Assembly (NCBI RefSeq): GCF_012927645.1
Contig: NZ_JABBMT010000001.1
Coordinates: 284,130-348,129, forward strand
Source: Pseudoalteromonas arctica
Lineage (GTDB): Bacteria > Pseudomonadota > Gammaproteobacteria > Enterobacterales > Alteromonadaceae
DNA length: 64,000 nucleotides
Direction of reading: 5' to 3'
Part shown: positions 1 through 9,776 of the stretch, in pieces
Position numbering within the stretch: the first letter of the stretch is position 1
Layout: the number at the start of each line of letters is the position of its first letter
Program-made: the position numbers and the translations under genes
The notes under the pieces: model-generated
Database searches by the model: none
Seen by the model: only the letters and a program-made list of their open reading frames with translations
Told to the model about the DNA's origin: nothing

Positions 1-44
1 GCCCCACGCCGAAATCGGTGGTTCGAATCCACTCGGTCGTACCA
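1..44 (+). tRNA. tRNA 3' portion (5' part outside window)
   Basis: The window opens inside a tRNA. A T-loop TTCGAAT (22-28) is flanked by arms GGTGG and CCACT. A seven-base acceptor strand (34-40), a discriminator A and an encoded CCA (42-44) follow. The anticodon is outside the window or not decipherable, so the isotype is left open. Confidence 0.85.
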
Positions 45-234
45 ATTTTTTACAACCAATAATAGACTTATACCCTACTTTATAATTAATCAGATCGTTC
101 ATGATTATGAATTTCGTATTAGCCTAAATAACAGTCAAAATTAAAAAGGCTTCGTTAATCAATAATAAACTTGTTTCAAAATCATATAGGTCTAAGCTTA
201 GATTAGTAATATTGTTTAAACTCTGAGAGCTAAA

Positions 235-1143
235 GTGATCAAAAGCCTCCTCGTGTTACTATTTTTTTGCAGCCTAAGCTACGCGGCTGTACCCGATGTA
301 ACCTATCAAGAAGACACTAATTTAATAACAATTAAGGGTGAACTTACACCTAATGGATATGGTTATAATTTATCTGCAAATAAGATATTGAGATTAGTCA
401 CCCTGAATTGGCCACCCTATATTGATGAATCAATGTGTAATTTTGGCTGGGTCTATCAATTAACCGTGACTATATTAGTAAAGAATGACTATGGCGTTTT
501 AATAGAGTTTTACCCATGGGCAAGGGCTATTCGTGAAGCTGAATTAGGCAAAGCCGATATACTATTTCCTGAATACTTTATAGCAGATTTCGAGCTTTCT
601 GATAACGTAGTAAACACAACTCGCAATCAGTTACTTGCATTATCAGAGGCTATTCCGGGTGGAGACTTATCTCTTATCACACTAAAAGATTCCAATATCA
701 AATATAATGGCTCTATACAATCAATCAGAGACCTCGTCATAGGCATAATCAGATCATACAAAAATACTATAGAATTAGATCAAAGAATTGCCTCTAATGA
801 AATAGCCTCTATTGTAGTGAATAATGAATTTCAATTAGCTAACTTATTAATTAATAAACGTGCTGACCTAATTGTCGCAGATTTAAATTCACTGTTAGGT
901 AATATAAAAAAGTCTCACTTACCCGAACAGCAAAAACAAATAATAAATAGTTCACTTGTTGCTCTGGAGCCAAGCTTAGACTACAAATTTCTTCATTACT
1001 CGGTTAGTAGACAAAAACCTAACTGGCAAAAGGTGCTTAACAGTATTAATGAAGAAATAACTAAAATGTCTGATAGTGGAATGCTCGAAATGTTTATCAA
1101 ACAAAAAAAAAGTGAATGTCATAATAAAAAAACCACCTTATAG
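235..1143 (+). CDS. Periplasmic substrate-binding-like protein (SBP family 3 type)
   Basis: The 302-residue product starts at a GTG preceded by a GAGAG-like ribosome site. Its first 18 residues are a hydrophobic signal peptide with a likely cleavage after SYA, so it should be periplasmic. A WPPY motif near residue 58, followed by a tract typical of the extracellular solute-binding family 3 fold (PWARAIREAELGKADI), suggests a small-molecule binding protein. No permease or ATPase gene is adjacent, so it may be an orphan binding protein or a sensor-like relative rather than part of an ABC importer. The ligand cannot be told. The 3' end converges on the propionate operon and contains that operon's likely terminator. 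Confidence 0.7.
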   Translation: MIKSLLVLLFFCSLSYAAVPDVTYQEDTNLITIKGELTPNGYGYNLSANKILRLVTLNWPPYIDESMCNFGWVYQLTVTILVKNDYGVLIEFYPWARAIREAELGKADILFPEYFIADFELSDNVVNTTRNQLLALSEAIPGGDLSLITLKDSNIKYNGSIQSIRDLVIGIIRSYKNTIELDQRIASNEIASIVVNNEFQLANLLINKRADLIVADLNSLLGNIKKSHLPEQQKQIINSSLVALEPSLDYKFLHYSVSRQKPNWQKVLNSINEEITKMSDSGMLEMFIKQKKSECHNKKTTL

Positions 1144-1154
1144 ATAAGGTGGTT
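1122..1154 (-). terminator. Rho-independent terminator of the prp operon
   Basis: A ten-base-pair perfect stem (1131-1140 with 1145-1154) has a four-base loop. Read on the minus strand it is followed by a run of six or seven T. It lies about 190 bases beyond the prpF stop and overlaps the last codons and stop of the convergent gene. Read on the plus strand there is no T tract, so it should act mainly on the minus strand. Confidence 0.7.
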
Positions 1155-1340
1155 CAAACTAGCTTTAGAACAGTGACTCACAATATCCACCAAGTCTATA
1201 AAATACTATTGAACTCTGTAGTCAAATATTTTCAGGGTTTACAGAGCAAATTTATGAGCCAAGCACGGTGCTATTGCAAACCAATCCAACGTAGCTAGAA
1301 AACAACCTCTAAAGATAAGCTCAGATTAAGGTCTATTGAG

Positions 1341-2516
1341 TTAAATAATACTTGGTACGTGCACCGCTCCTTCCATTAGCACACGAGCACTGCGGCTCAT
1401 GCTAGCCTTACTTACATGCCATTGCTCATGTACCACAACCGCCTCTGCACCCACTTTTAACGTACCTGAAGGATGGCCAAAGTTAACTTCATTAATAGCC
1501 CCCCCACCAGCGGCTAAATTCACTAATGTTCCTTCAACTGCCGCAGCCGTACCAATGGCTACAGCGGCAGTACCCATCATGGCATGATGTAGTTTTCCCA
1601 TCGACATGGCACGGACTAACAAATCTATGTCACTTGCATTAACCTGCTTACCACTGGAGGATTTATAATCATGTGGTGCAGCCACAAATGCCACTTTAGG
1701 TGTGTGTTGGCGTGCTTGTGCTTCGTTAATATTATTAATTAAGCCCATTTTTACTGCGCCATGGGCTCGAATACTTTCAAGCTTAGTGAGTGCTGCTTCA
1801 TCAGCGTTTATGTCATCTTGTAGTTCAGTACCGGTATAACCAATATCATGCGCATTAACAAAAATAGTAGGGATACCCGCGTTGATCATAGTGGCTCTAA
1901 GTACACCAAACTCAGGAACTACTAGTTCATCTACCACATTGCCTGTTGGAAATAGCGCACCATCGCCATCCGCTGGATCGATAAACTCTAATTTCACCTC
2001 AGCGGCGGGAAATGTCACCCCGTCGAGTTCAAAGTCACCCGTTTCTTGTACTTCACCGTTGGTCATTGGCACATGCACTAAAATGCTTTTTTTAATATTA
2101 GCTTGCCAAATTCGCACTATAGCCACACCGTTTTCTGGAATACGGCTAGCATCAACAAGACCATTATTAATTGCAAATGAACCAACCGCAGAGGTTAAAT
2201 TGCCGCAGTTCCCGCTCCAATCAACAAACGCTTTATCAATAGCAACTTGACCAAATAAGTAATCAACATCGTGATCAGCTTGCTCACTTTTACTTAAAAT
2301 AACGGTTTTACTGGTACTAGAAGTAGCCCCCCCCATACCATCGGTTTGTTTGCCATATGGATCTGGGCTACCAATCACTCGTAGCAATAAATTATCTCGC
2401 ACAGAACCGGCGACTTGTGCAGCCTCTGGTAAATCGCTTAGATTAAAGAATACCCCTTTGCTAGTGCCACCGCGCATATAGGTGGCAGGTACTTTAATTT
2501 GTGGTTTAAATGTCAT
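1341..2516 (-). CDS. prpF: 2-methylaconitate cis-trans isomerase PrpF
   Basis: The product has 391 residues, the normal length for PrpF. PrpF works with AcnD in the 2-methylcitrate cycle by isomerising the 2-methylaconitate that AcnD produces. The N-terminus (YMRGGTSKGVFF) and the GGATSSTSKT segment near residue 63 are family hallmarks; the fold is related to diaminopimelate epimerase. The gene sits 9 bases downstream of acnD, as expected for the AcnD/PrpF variant of the pathway that replaces PrpD. It is the last gene of the operon. Confidence 0.95.
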   Translation of the reverse strand: MTFKPQIKVPATYMRGGTSKGVFFNLSDLPEAAQVAGSVRDNLLLRVIGSPDPYGKQTDGMGGATSSTSKTVILSKSEQADHDVDYLFGQVAIDKAFVDWSGNCGNLTSAVGSFAINNGLVDASRIPENGVAIVRIWQANIKKSILVHVPMTNGEVQETGDFELDGVTFPAAEVKLEFIDPADGDGALFPTGNVVDELVVPEFGVLRATMINAGIPTIFVNAHDIGYTGTELQDDINADEAALTKLESIRAHGAVKMGLINNINEAQARQHTPKVAFVAAPHDYKSSSGKQVNASDIDLLVRAMSMGKLHHAMMGTAAVAIGTAAAVEGTLVNLAAGGGAINEVNFGHPSGTLKVGAEAVVVHEQWHVSKASMSRSARVLMEGAVHVPSII

Positions 2517-2525
2517 TATTGTTCC

Positions 2526-5132
2526 TTATGCGCTTTGGCTAGCTTCTAAAAAATCTTGAGCAAAGCGTTGTAATACACCACCTGCAGCATAAATTGATAG
2601 CTCTTCTTGAGTATCAATACGGCACTTTGTTGCAACGCTAACTACATCACCATTTGCACGAGTAATGGTTAGATTAACCTCGCTGCCCGGTGATAATTCA
2701 CCTCCAACATCGTAACTTTCACTGCCATCTAGCTTGAGTGTTTTACGGGTGGTGCCCGCTTTAAATTCCAGCGGTAATACGCCCATACCAATTAAGTTAG
2801 TACGATGTATGCGTTCAAAACCTTCTGCAGCAATAACTTCAACGCCTGCTAAACGCACGCCTTTGGCTGCCCAATCACGTGACGAACCTTGGCCATAATC
2901 AGCCCCTGCAACAATAATTAATGGTTGTTTGCGCTGCATATAGGTTTCGATTGCTTCCCACATCCGAGTAACTGTGCCCTCAGGCTCAATACGGGCATAA
3001 GAGCCTTGTTTCACCTCGCCATTTTCTAGCACCATTTCATTAAGTAATTTAGGATTAGCAAAGGTTGCACGCTGCGCAGTTAAATGATCGCCACGATGGG
3101 TTGCATACGAGTTAAAGTCTTCTTCTGGCACACCCATATGGGTTAAATATTCGCCTGCTGCGCTACTTGCCATAATCGCGTTAGACGGTGATAAATGATC
3201 AGTGGTAATGTTATCGCCAAGTACCGCCAATGCGCGCATGCCTTTCATGGTACGCTCACCAGCGAGTGCACCTTCCCAATATGGCGGGCGACGAATATAA
3301 GTACTTTCTGGACGCCAATCATAAAGTGGATCGTTATCTTCACCGTAATCAACGGTTAAATTAAACATCGGCTCGTAAACCTTCTTATACTGCTCAGGTT
3401 TTACGCTTTGTTTAATCACTGCATCAATCTCTTCATCTGATGGCCAAATATCTTTTAAGGTTACGTCATTGCCCTGTTGATCTTGTCCGAGTATGTCTTT
3501 TTCAATATCAAAACGAATAGTGCCTGCAATGGCATAGGCAACGACTAATGGCGGAGACGCTAAAAATGCTTGCTTAGCGTACGGATGAATACGGCCATCA
3601 AAATTACGATTACCAGAGAGCACAGCCGTGGCGTATAAGTCGCGGTCTATCACTTCTTGTTGAATAACGGGATCAAGCGCCCCACTCATACCGTTGCACG
3701 TAGTGCACGCAAAGCCAACAATACCAAAACCAAGTTGCTCTAATTCTGATAGTAATTTGGCATCTTCAAGATACGATTGCACCGTTTTTGAGCCCGGTGC
3801 TAATGAGGTTTTAACCCATGGCTTGCGAGTTAAGCCCTTGGCATTTGCATTACGCGCAATAAGACCAGCTGCAATGACGTTACGTGGGTTGCTGGTATTC
3901 GTACAACTAGTGATAGCAGCAATAATACAGGCACCGTCTGGCATTAAACCTTCTTCATTTTCAACAACCCCAGAGATCCCCTGCGCTGCCAAGTCACTGG
4001 TTGAAACACGGCGATGCGGATTTGACGGTCCAGCAATGTTGCGGCCAACGCTTGATAAATCAAATTTTAATACCCGATCATACTGCGCTGTTTTTAGGCT
4101 GTCGCTCCACAGACCGGTGGTTTTTGCGTAATTTTCAACTAAGGCAATTTGCGCTTCGTCACGCCCTGTTAGGCGCAAGTAATCAATGGTCATCTGGTCG
4201 ATATAAAACATCGCTGCGGTGGCACCAAATTCTGGTGTCATGTTTGAAATCGTAGCGCGATCGCCTAATGTCAATGCATCAGCGCCTTCACCGTAAAACT
4301 CTAAATACGTTGATACCACGCGTTGCTCACGTAAAAACTCCGTAATTGCTAATACAATATCTGTTGCAGTAATGCCTGGTTGGCGCTTACCGATGAGTTC
4401 GACTCCTACAATATCAGGCAAACGCATATAAGAGGCGCGGCCAAGCATCACGCTTTCGGCTTCAAGGCCGCCAACACCAACGGCAATGACACCTAACGCA
4501 TCAACATGCGGTGTGTGGCTATCAGTTCCAACTAAGGTATCAGGAAAAGCAATCCCATCGCGGTTTTGGATCACCGGCGACATTTTTTCAAGATTGATTT
4601 GATGCATAATGCCATTACCAGGTGGGATCACATCAATATTTTTAAACGCCGTTTTGGTCCAATTAATAAAGTGGAAACGGTCATCGTTACGTCTGTCTTC
4701 AATGGCGCGATTTTTCTCAAAAGCATCAGGATCAAACCCTGCATGCTCAACGGCTAATGAGTGATCAACAATTAGCTGTGTAGGGACTACTGGGTTAACT
4801 TTGGCTGGATCGCCGCCTTTGGCTGCAATGGCATCACGCAAGCCAGCTAAATCAACCAGCGCTGTTTGTCCCAAAATATCGTGACAGACGACCCGCGCGG
4901 GATACCAAGGAAAATCTAAATCTTGTTTGCGCTCAATTAGCTGCGACAGTGCCGCAGTTAGCATTTGTGGCTCACAGCGGCGTACTAAATTCTCTGCTAA
5001 AACACGTGATGTATAAGGTAAGGCTGCATACGCACCTGCTTTAATTTCATCAACTGCAGCTTGGGTGTCAAAATAATCGACATTAGAGTTAGGTAAGGGT
5101 TTTCTGTATTTAGTATTGTTTATGATAGTCAT
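2526..5132 (-). CDS. acnD: Fe/S-dependent 2-methylisocitrate dehydratase AcnD
   Basis: This 868-residue aconitase-superfamily enzyme dehydrates 2-methylcitrate in propionyl-CoA breakdown. Iron-sulfur cluster cysteines are visible in SCTNTSNPRNV (near residue 407) and CTTCNGMSG (near 476). The C-terminal swivel domain carries GADYGQGSSRDWAAKG. Pairing with prpF directly downstream and prpC/prpB upstream separates it from housekeeping AcnA. A terminator-like hairpin separates it from prpC, so its expression may depend on read-through or on a promoter in the 146-base gap. Confidence 0.95.
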   Translation of the reverse strand: MTIINNTKYRKPLPNSNVDYFDTQAAVDEIKAGAYAALPYTSRVLAENLVRRCEPQMLTAALSQLIERKQDLDFPWYPARVVCHDILGQTALVDLAGLRDAIAAKGGDPAKVNPVVPTQLIVDHSLAVEHAGFDPDAFEKNRAIEDRRNDDRFHFINWTKTAFKNIDVIPPGNGIMHQINLEKMSPVIQNRDGIAFPDTLVGTDSHTPHVDALGVIAVGVGGLEAESVMLGRASYMRLPDIVGVELIGKRQPGITATDIVLAITEFLREQRVVSTYLEFYGEGADALTLGDRATISNMTPEFGATAAMFYIDQMTIDYLRLTGRDEAQIALVENYAKTTGLWSDSLKTAQYDRVLKFDLSSVGRNIAGPSNPHRRVSTSDLAAQGISGVVENEEGLMPDGACIIAAITSCTNTSNPRNVIAAGLIARNANAKGLTRKPWVKTSLAPGSKTVQSYLEDAKLLSELEQLGFGIVGFACTTCNGMSGALDPVIQQEVIDRDLYATAVLSGNRNFDGRIHPYAKQAFLASPPLVVAYAIAGTIRFDIEKDILGQDQQGNDVTLKDIWPSDEEIDAVIKQSVKPEQYKKVYEPMFNLTVDYGEDNDPLYDWRPESTYIRRPPYWEGALAGERTMKGMRALAVLGDNITTDHLSPSNAIMASSAAGEYLTHMGVPEEDFNSYATHRGDHLTAQRATFANPKLLNEMVLENGEVKQGSYARIEPEGTVTRMWEAIETYMQRKQPLIIVAGADYGQGSSRDWAAKGVRLAGVEVIAAEGFERIHRTNLIGMGVLPLEFKAGTTRKTLKLDGSESYDVGGELSPGSEVNLTITRANGDVVSVATKCRIDTQEELSIYAAGGVLQRFAQDFLEASQSA

Positions 5133-5234
5133 TACAAGACTCGCTAATTTGATGACGGTGGTCGCACACGTATAGTGTGTTTAAGGGATGTATAAAAAAA
5201 GAGGCCTTAAAAACTATGCGCTAGTGGCAATGTG

Positions 5235-5271
5235 CAAAAAATAAAAGGTGAGCGTACTTTCGCCCACCTTT
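5235..5271 (-). terminator. Intra-operon terminator or attenuator-like hairpin between prpC and acnD
   Basis: AAAGGTG (5244-5250) pairs with CACCTTT (5265-5271), with extra GCG/CGC pairs inside. On the minus strand it is followed by a T-rich tract (TTTTATTTTTT). It sits just after the prpC stop and may partly stop transcription before acnD-prpF. Confidence 0.5.
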
Positions 5272-5278
5272 AATAGCC

Positions 5279-6403
5279 TTAACGTGATTCGATTGGCGTA
5301 TAACTACGCGCTTCTGGCCCAGTGTAATCGGCACTTGGGCGAATAATACGGTTATTAGCACGTTGTTCTTTTACGTGAGCTGTCCAACCTGTTACTCGGC
5401 TCATTACAAAGATAGGGGTGAATAATTTAGTTGGAATACCCATAAAGTGGTACGCCGATGCATGGAAAAAGTCCGCGTTACAAAATAACTTTTTCTCACG
5501 CCACATAATTTCTTCACAACGAACAGACACTGGGTAAAGCACATCGTCACCCACTTCTGCGGCTAATTTTTCAGACCACTTTTTAATGATCACATTACGT
5601 GGATCTGATTCGCGATAAATTGCATGGCCAAAGCCCATAATTTTATCTTTACGCTCCAGCATGCCCATGATCTCTTGCTCTGCGTGGTCTGCATCTTTAA
5701 AGCCTTCAATCATATCCATTGCCGCTTCATTCGCACCGCCATGTAATGGGCCACGTAACGTACCAATAGCACCCGTTACACAAGAGTGAATGTCAGATAA
5801 TGTTGATGCACAAACGCGACCAGTAAAGGTTGAAGCATTAAATTCATGCTCTGCGTATAAAATAAGTGATACATTCATCACTTGTGCAAACAGCTCTGAC
5901 GGCGCTTTATCGTGTAATAGCGTTAAAAAATGTGCGCCAACTGAGTCATCATCAGTTTGTGTTTCAATACGCACTCCGTCGTGACTGAAACGATACCAAT
6001 AACAAATAATACTTGGGAATACTGCAACCATGCGGTCAATAGCATCGTTTGCTTCGCTAAAGTCATTTTCCATTTCAAGGTTACCTAGCATAGAACAGCC
6101 TGTACGCATTACATCCATTGGGTGCGCGTCTTTTGGAATATTCTCAAGTACAGTTTTCAGCGCCGTTGGTAAACCACGTAGACTTTTTAATTTAGCTTTG
6201 TATTCGCTAAGCTCTGCTGAGGTCGGTAATTCACCGCGCGAAAGCAAAAAAGATACTTCTTCAAACTGCGCTTTTTCAGCAAGCTCTGCAATGTCGTAAC
6301 CACAATACGTTAAACCTGACCCCGTTTGCCCTACTGTACATAATGCCGTTTGACCCGCTACTTGACCACGTAAACCTGCGCCGCCTAATGCTTTATCTAC
6401 CAT
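5279..6403 (-). CDS. prpC: 2-methylcitrate synthase PrpC
   Basis: The product has 374 residues and belongs to the citrate synthase family. It condenses propionyl-CoA with oxaloacetate. The conserved GGANEAAMDMIEGF block (near residue 224) and GFGHAIYRESDPRN (near residue 254) carry active-site histidines, and an aspartate-containing segment follows near the C-terminus. The short N-terminus and the prpB/acnD neighbours favour methylcitrate synthase over the TCA-cycle enzyme. The start has a GGAG-type site (AAGGAGAG) a few bases upstream. Confidence 0.95.
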   Translation of the reverse strand: MVDKALGGAGLRGQVAGQTALCTVGQTGSGLTYCGYDIAELAEKAQFEEVSFLLSRGELPTSAELSEYKAKLKSLRGLPTALKTVLENIPKDAHPMDVMRTGCSMLGNLEMENDFSEANDAIDRMVAVFPSIICYWYRFSHDGVRIETQTDDDSVGAHFLTLLHDKAPSELFAQVMNVSLILYAEHEFNASTFTGRVCASTLSDIHSCVTGAIGTLRGPLHGGANEAAMDMIEGFKDADHAEQEIMGMLERKDKIMGFGHAIYRESDPRNVIIKKWSEKLAAEVGDDVLYPVSVRCEEIMWREKKLFCNADFFHASAYHFMGIPTKLFTPIFVMSRVTGWTAHVKEQRANNRIIRPSADYTGPEARSYTPIESR

Positions 6404-6427
6404 GTGTGCTCTCCTTAAATGTTGTGA

Positions 6428-7300
6428 TTATTTATTTGCTGAAAAAAGGTTATCGAGTGTATTTTCATACGAGTGATAATCTAAAAAGTCATACAGTTCA
6501 GCACGTGTTTGCATATTCTCAATTTGGCTTTGCTGAGACCCTTCATTTAAAATTGCTGAATACACGTTAAGTGCCGCTTTATTCATTGCTCTGAACGCGC
6601 TAAGTGGGTAAAGCACCATGTCTACGCCTACATCACTTAGTTGCTCTTTTGTATAAATTGGCGTTTGGCCAAATTCAGTAATGTTAGCCAAAATTGGCAC
6701 GTTGATCGCTTTAGTAAATGCTTGATAATCAGCAAGGTCATGCACAGCTTCTGCAAATATCGCATCTGCACCTGCTTCAACACAGGCCGCAGCACGGTCA
6801 ATCGCGGCATTTAAACCCTCTTTTTGAAACGCATCAGTACGCGCCATAATATAAAAATCGCTGTCAGTTTTGGCATCCACGGCGGCTTTAATTCGGTCAA
6901 CCATCTCGCTTTGTGTAACTATTTCTTTATTAGGGCGATGACCACAACGCTTTTGTGCTACCTGGTCTTCAATATGAAACCCCGCCGCACCGGCTTTAGT
7001 CATCTCTTTCACTGTGCGAGCAATATTAAATGCCCCGCCCCAACCTGTATCAGCATCAACTAATAATGGTAAATCGCTAGCACCGGTAATACGGCGAATA
7101 TCTTCAAGTACGTTATCAAGGCTGGTCATACCTAGATCTGGCATACCAAATGAAGCATTCGCAACACCTGCTCCTGATAGGTAAATTGCTTGATGACCCA
7201 TTTTTTCAGCCATCATCGCCGTGTAAGCGTTGATTGTGCCGACCACTTGTAATGGATGATTATTGGCAATCGCCTGTTTAAATTTTAATCCTGCTGACAT
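6428..7300 (-). CDS. prpB: 2-methylisocitrate lyase PrpB
   Basis: The product has 290 residues and belongs to the isocitrate lyase/PEP mutase superfamily. It splits 2-methylisocitrate into pyruvate and succinate. The metal-binding DADTGWGG segment lies near residue 83 and the catalytic KRCGH loop near residue 117. A strong site (TAGGAGAATG) precedes the ATG. It is the first enzyme gene after the regulator, 70 bases away and on the same strand, so it is probably co-transcribed with it. Confidence 0.95.
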   Translation of the reverse strand: MSAGLKFKQAIANNHPLQVVGTINAYTAMMAEKMGHQAIYLSGAGVANASFGMPDLGMTSLDNVLEDIRRITGASDLPLLVDADTGWGGAFNIARTVKEMTKAGAAGFHIEDQVAQKRCGHRPNKEIVTQSEMVDRIKAAVDAKTDSDFYIMARTDAFQKEGLNAAIDRAAACVEAGADAIFAEAVHDLADYQAFTKAINVPILANITEFGQTPIYTKEQLSDVGVDMVLYPLSAFRAMNKAALNVYSAILNEGSQQSQIENMQTRAELYDFLDYHSYENTLDNLFSANK

Positions 7301-7370
7301 TACATTCTCCTAACTTTGAACGGGTTGCTTTATGACAACTTGTATTTTTTAATGGTTTAATATGACATTT

Positions 7371-8075
7371 TTACTGCTCCGCGCGCTCATTTTGCGCGGC
7401 ATGTAAATTAAACTTCGTTTGTATATTGGCTTGCGATGCACTGATATGGCGCTTCATCAATAACTCAGCTAATTCCCCATCATGGTTTTCAATCGCATTA
7501 ATAATGGCTAAGTGCTCATCAAACGCTTTTGATACGCGCGGCCCAACCATACCCATTTGCACACGATACATACGAATTAGCTGATAAAGCCCGTTACTCA
7601 ATAAATGAATAAGGTGGTCGTTTTTACTGCCTTTAATAATGCGATAATGAAAATCCAGATCGCCGGCTTCTTGATAGTAAGACTCCCCCTCTTTTACACG
7701 TTGTGTTTTCAGATGCTGATTAAGTAATTGCTTTAAACTTTGTACTTCATCGGCTGCCATATTGTCGGCAGCTAAACGACACGCTAAACCTTCAAGCGCA
7801 CTGCGGACTTGATATACTTCGATTAAACGTTCAGCTGTAAGTGCCACAACACGACAACCCACATTTGCTTTACGCTCAACCAAATAACAACTTTCAAGGC
7901 GATTAAGCGCTTCACGAAGCGTTGCACGGCTTACACCATAACGCTTTGCCAGCTCTGGCTCGGATATCTTGCTACCTTGTACAATACTGCCTTCGACAAT
8001 TTCTCGACGCATATCGACAAATACCTGATCTGAAGCGGTAGTAATAGGTGTTTCACTAAAAGCATCTTGCGTCAT
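7371..8075 (-). CDS. GntR-family regulator (FadR/FCD type) of the propionate operon
   Basis: The product has 234 residues. The N-terminal winged helix-turn-helix covers about residues 12-80, with the recognition segment ELAKRYGVSRATLREALNRLE. The all-helical FCD effector domain follows to about residue 220, with histidines typical of metal-assisted ligand binding in this subfamily. The gene leads the prpB-prpC-acnD-prpF operon, so it very likely controls 2-methylcitrate cycle genes; the ligand is probably a pathway intermediate (inference). A GGGGGGTG ribosome site precedes the ATG, and a perfect palindrome lies just upstream of that. Confidence 0.85.
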   Translation of the reverse strand: MTQDAFSETPITTASDQVFVDMRREIVEGSIVQGSKISEPELAKRYGVSRATLREALNRLESCYLVERKANVGCRVVALTAERLIEVYQVRSALEGLACRLAADNMAADEVQSLKQLLNQHLKTQRVKEGESYYQEAGDLDFHYRIIKGSKNDHLIHLLSNGLYQLIRMYRVQMGMVGPRVSKAFDEHLAIINAIENHDGELAELLMKRHISASQANIQTKFNLHAAQNERAEQ

Positions 8076-8090
8076 TGTTCACCCCCCAAG

Positions 8091-8102
8091 ATTGTCGACA
8101 AT
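8091..8102. promoter_or_regulatory. Candidate GntR operator 1 (ATTGTCGACAAT)
   Basis: This perfect 12-base palindrome lies 15 bases upstream of the regulator start and just downstream of the -10 of its predicted promoter. That position suits autorepression. The TGTCGACA core recurs at 8179 and 8241. Confidence 0.6.
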
Positions 8103-8112
8103 TTATGAATAC

Positions 8113-8141
8113 ACTATGGTCTTTAGCTGTAAATGTGTCAA
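8113..8141 (-). promoter_or_regulatory. Sigma-70-type promoter for gntR-prp operon
   Basis: On the minus strand a perfect TTGACA (8136-8141) is separated by 17 bases from CATAGT (8113-8118). Transcription would begin near 8106, directly before operator 1 and about 30 bases upstream of the regulator ATG. Confidence 0.55.
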
Positions 8142-8178
8142 CCCTAAATCAGTAAAAACTGCGTTTAAAAACGGCCAT

Positions 8179-8186
8179 TGTCGACA
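8179..8186. promoter_or_regulatory. Candidate GntR operator 2 (TGTCGACA)
   Basis: Second copy of the palindromic core, in the context CATTGTCGACATAA, about 38 bases upstream of the -35 element of the operon promoter. Confidence 0.45.
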
Positions 8187-8240
8187 TAAGTATAATAAAT
8201 AATGTTTAAAAACACTTAAAACACACATTGAGGCACCAAG

Positions 8241-8248
8241 TGTCGACA
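8241..8248. promoter_or_regulatory. Candidate GntR operator 3 (TGTCGACA)
   Basis: Third copy of the core, 62 bases from copy 2 and 80 bases upstream of the rsmF start. It could serve the prp promoter by looping or affect rsmF; the sequence cannot decide. Confidence 0.4.
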
Positions 8249-8327
8249 GGGTTGCATTCTTTAAAAGATTATTTAAGGCACTGCTCTGAGCCACTAATAA
8301 TGCTAGAATACAACTTTAAAATTCTCT

Positions 8328-9776
8328 GTGAGCACTGCCTTGGACGCCAATACCTATATTCCCCAGCATTTTATAGATGACGTAAACACCTATTTACCAG
8401 CACACCTAACACTGGATGGCTTTCTCAATGCTTGTCGCAGACCACTGCGTAAATCTGTACGTGTCAATACGCTTAAAATGTCGGTTGAGGATTTTCAGCG
8501 GTATGCTCTTGATAAAGACTGGACATTAAGCCCAATCCCATGGTGTAGCGAAGGTTTTTGGTTAGAGCGCAGTGAACATGAAGAACAAGCTCTGGCATTG
8601 GGTAACACGGATCTACATTTAAGTGGCGCTATGTATGTACAAGAAGCCAGTTCGATGCTGCCACCAATGGCACTCAAAGAGTCATTAATTAATGCAACAC
8701 ATGTGCTCGACATGGCATCCGCTCCTGGCTCTAAAACTTCACAATTAGCAGCATTAATGAATAATCACGGGGTATTGGTTGCCAATGAATTGTCGTCATC
8801 TCGTTTAAAAGTACTCAGCGCAACCTTAAAGCGCATGGGAGTTGGCAATTGTGCATTGTCACATTTTGATGGGGCTATTTTTGGCGATTATATGTATGAA
8901 TGCTTTGACAGCATTTTACTCGATGCCCCATGCTCTGGCGAAGGTACGGTTCGAAAAGATGCCGATGCCTTAAAGAATTGGTCGATTGAGTCAAACATTG
9001 ATATTGCCAAAGTGCAAAAAAACTTAATAAAAAGCGCTTTCTATGCATTAAAACCAGGCGGTACATTAGTCTATTCAACCTGTACTTTAACTCCGCTCGA
9101 AAATCAGCAAGTGTGCGAATATCTTCTCACTGAGTTTGCAGAGCATCTTGAAATACAACCATTAGATAATTTGTTTGCAGGTGCAGAGCAAGCCACAACC
9201 AGCGAAGGCTATTTGCATGTCTGGCCGCAAACATTCGACAGCGAAGGTTTTTTTATTGCTAAGTTTAAAAAACGCGCTAGCTGCGATAACCCTGATCAAA
9301 AAGTAAAAAAGGGGGCATTCCCTTTTCAACCGTTTGACAAAAAATCCAGCCAAACATTTTACACTGAGTTAAAAAAACAATTTGAGCTAACATCACTCAG
9401 CGGCATACTAATGCAGCGCGATAAAGAGCTGTGGCTATTTCCTGAGCAGTTTACCGCCATTGAAAACAAAATAAAATACGCGCGACTTGGTATCCACTTG
9501 GGCATGATCCACAAAAATGGCGTACGCCTTAATCACGAATTTGCCACCGTATTTGGTAGCCAATGTAAGGCCAATGTAATTGCACTCAATAACGAGCAAG
9601 CCAATGACTACTTTCAAGGTAAAGATATTCGTTTAAGCGAGCCTAGCAACGCACGTGGCGAAGTTGTTTTAACCCTGTGTGGCTGCCCTATCGGGCTTGG
9701 GAAATGGCAAAAAAATAAAATTAAAAACTCCTTACCACGAGATTTAGTACAAAACACTCAACTGATCAGCTGGTGA
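8328..9776 (+). CDS. rsmF: 16S rRNA (cytosine-1407-C5)-methyltransferase RsmF
   Basis: The product has 482 residues, matching RsmF/YebU. It methylates C1407 of 16S rRNA using SAM. The SAM-binding [12 protein letters not shown] lies near residue 127. The two catalytic cysteines lie in DAPCSGEGT (near 200) and [10 protein letters not shown] (near 251). A C-terminal PUA-like RNA-binding part follows. The start is a GTG; the residues after it match the start of the family, and no better in-frame ATG is present. The gene is divergent from the propionate operon. Confidence 0.92.
   Translation: MSTALDANTYIPQHFIDDVNTYLPAHLTLDGFLNACRRPLRKSVRVNTLKMSVEDFQRYALDKDWTLSPIPWCSEGFWLERSEHEEQALALGNTDLHLSGAMYVQEASSMLPPMALKESLINATHVLDMASAPGSKTSQLAALMNNHGVLVANELSSSRLKVLSATLKRMGVGNCALSHFDGAIFGDYMYECFDSILLDAPCSGEGTVRKDADALKNWSIESNIDIAKVQKNLIKSAFYALKPGGTLVYSTCTLTPLENQQVCEYLLTEFAEHLEIQPLDNLFAGAEQATTSEGYLHVWPQTFDSEGFFIAKFKKRASCDNPDQKVKKGAFPFQPFDKKSSQTFYTELKKQFELTSLSGILMQRDKELWLFPEQFTAIENKIKYARLGIHLGMIHKNGVRLNHEFATVFGSQCKANVIALNNEQANDYFQGKDIRLSEPSNARGEVVLTLCGCPIGLGKWQKNKIKNSLPRDLVQNTQLISW

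Noticed and set aside
8103..8294. 63-codon minus-strand frame upstream of gntR
   Set aside because: It covers the promoter, operators and palindromes of the prp operon and lacks a ribosome site.
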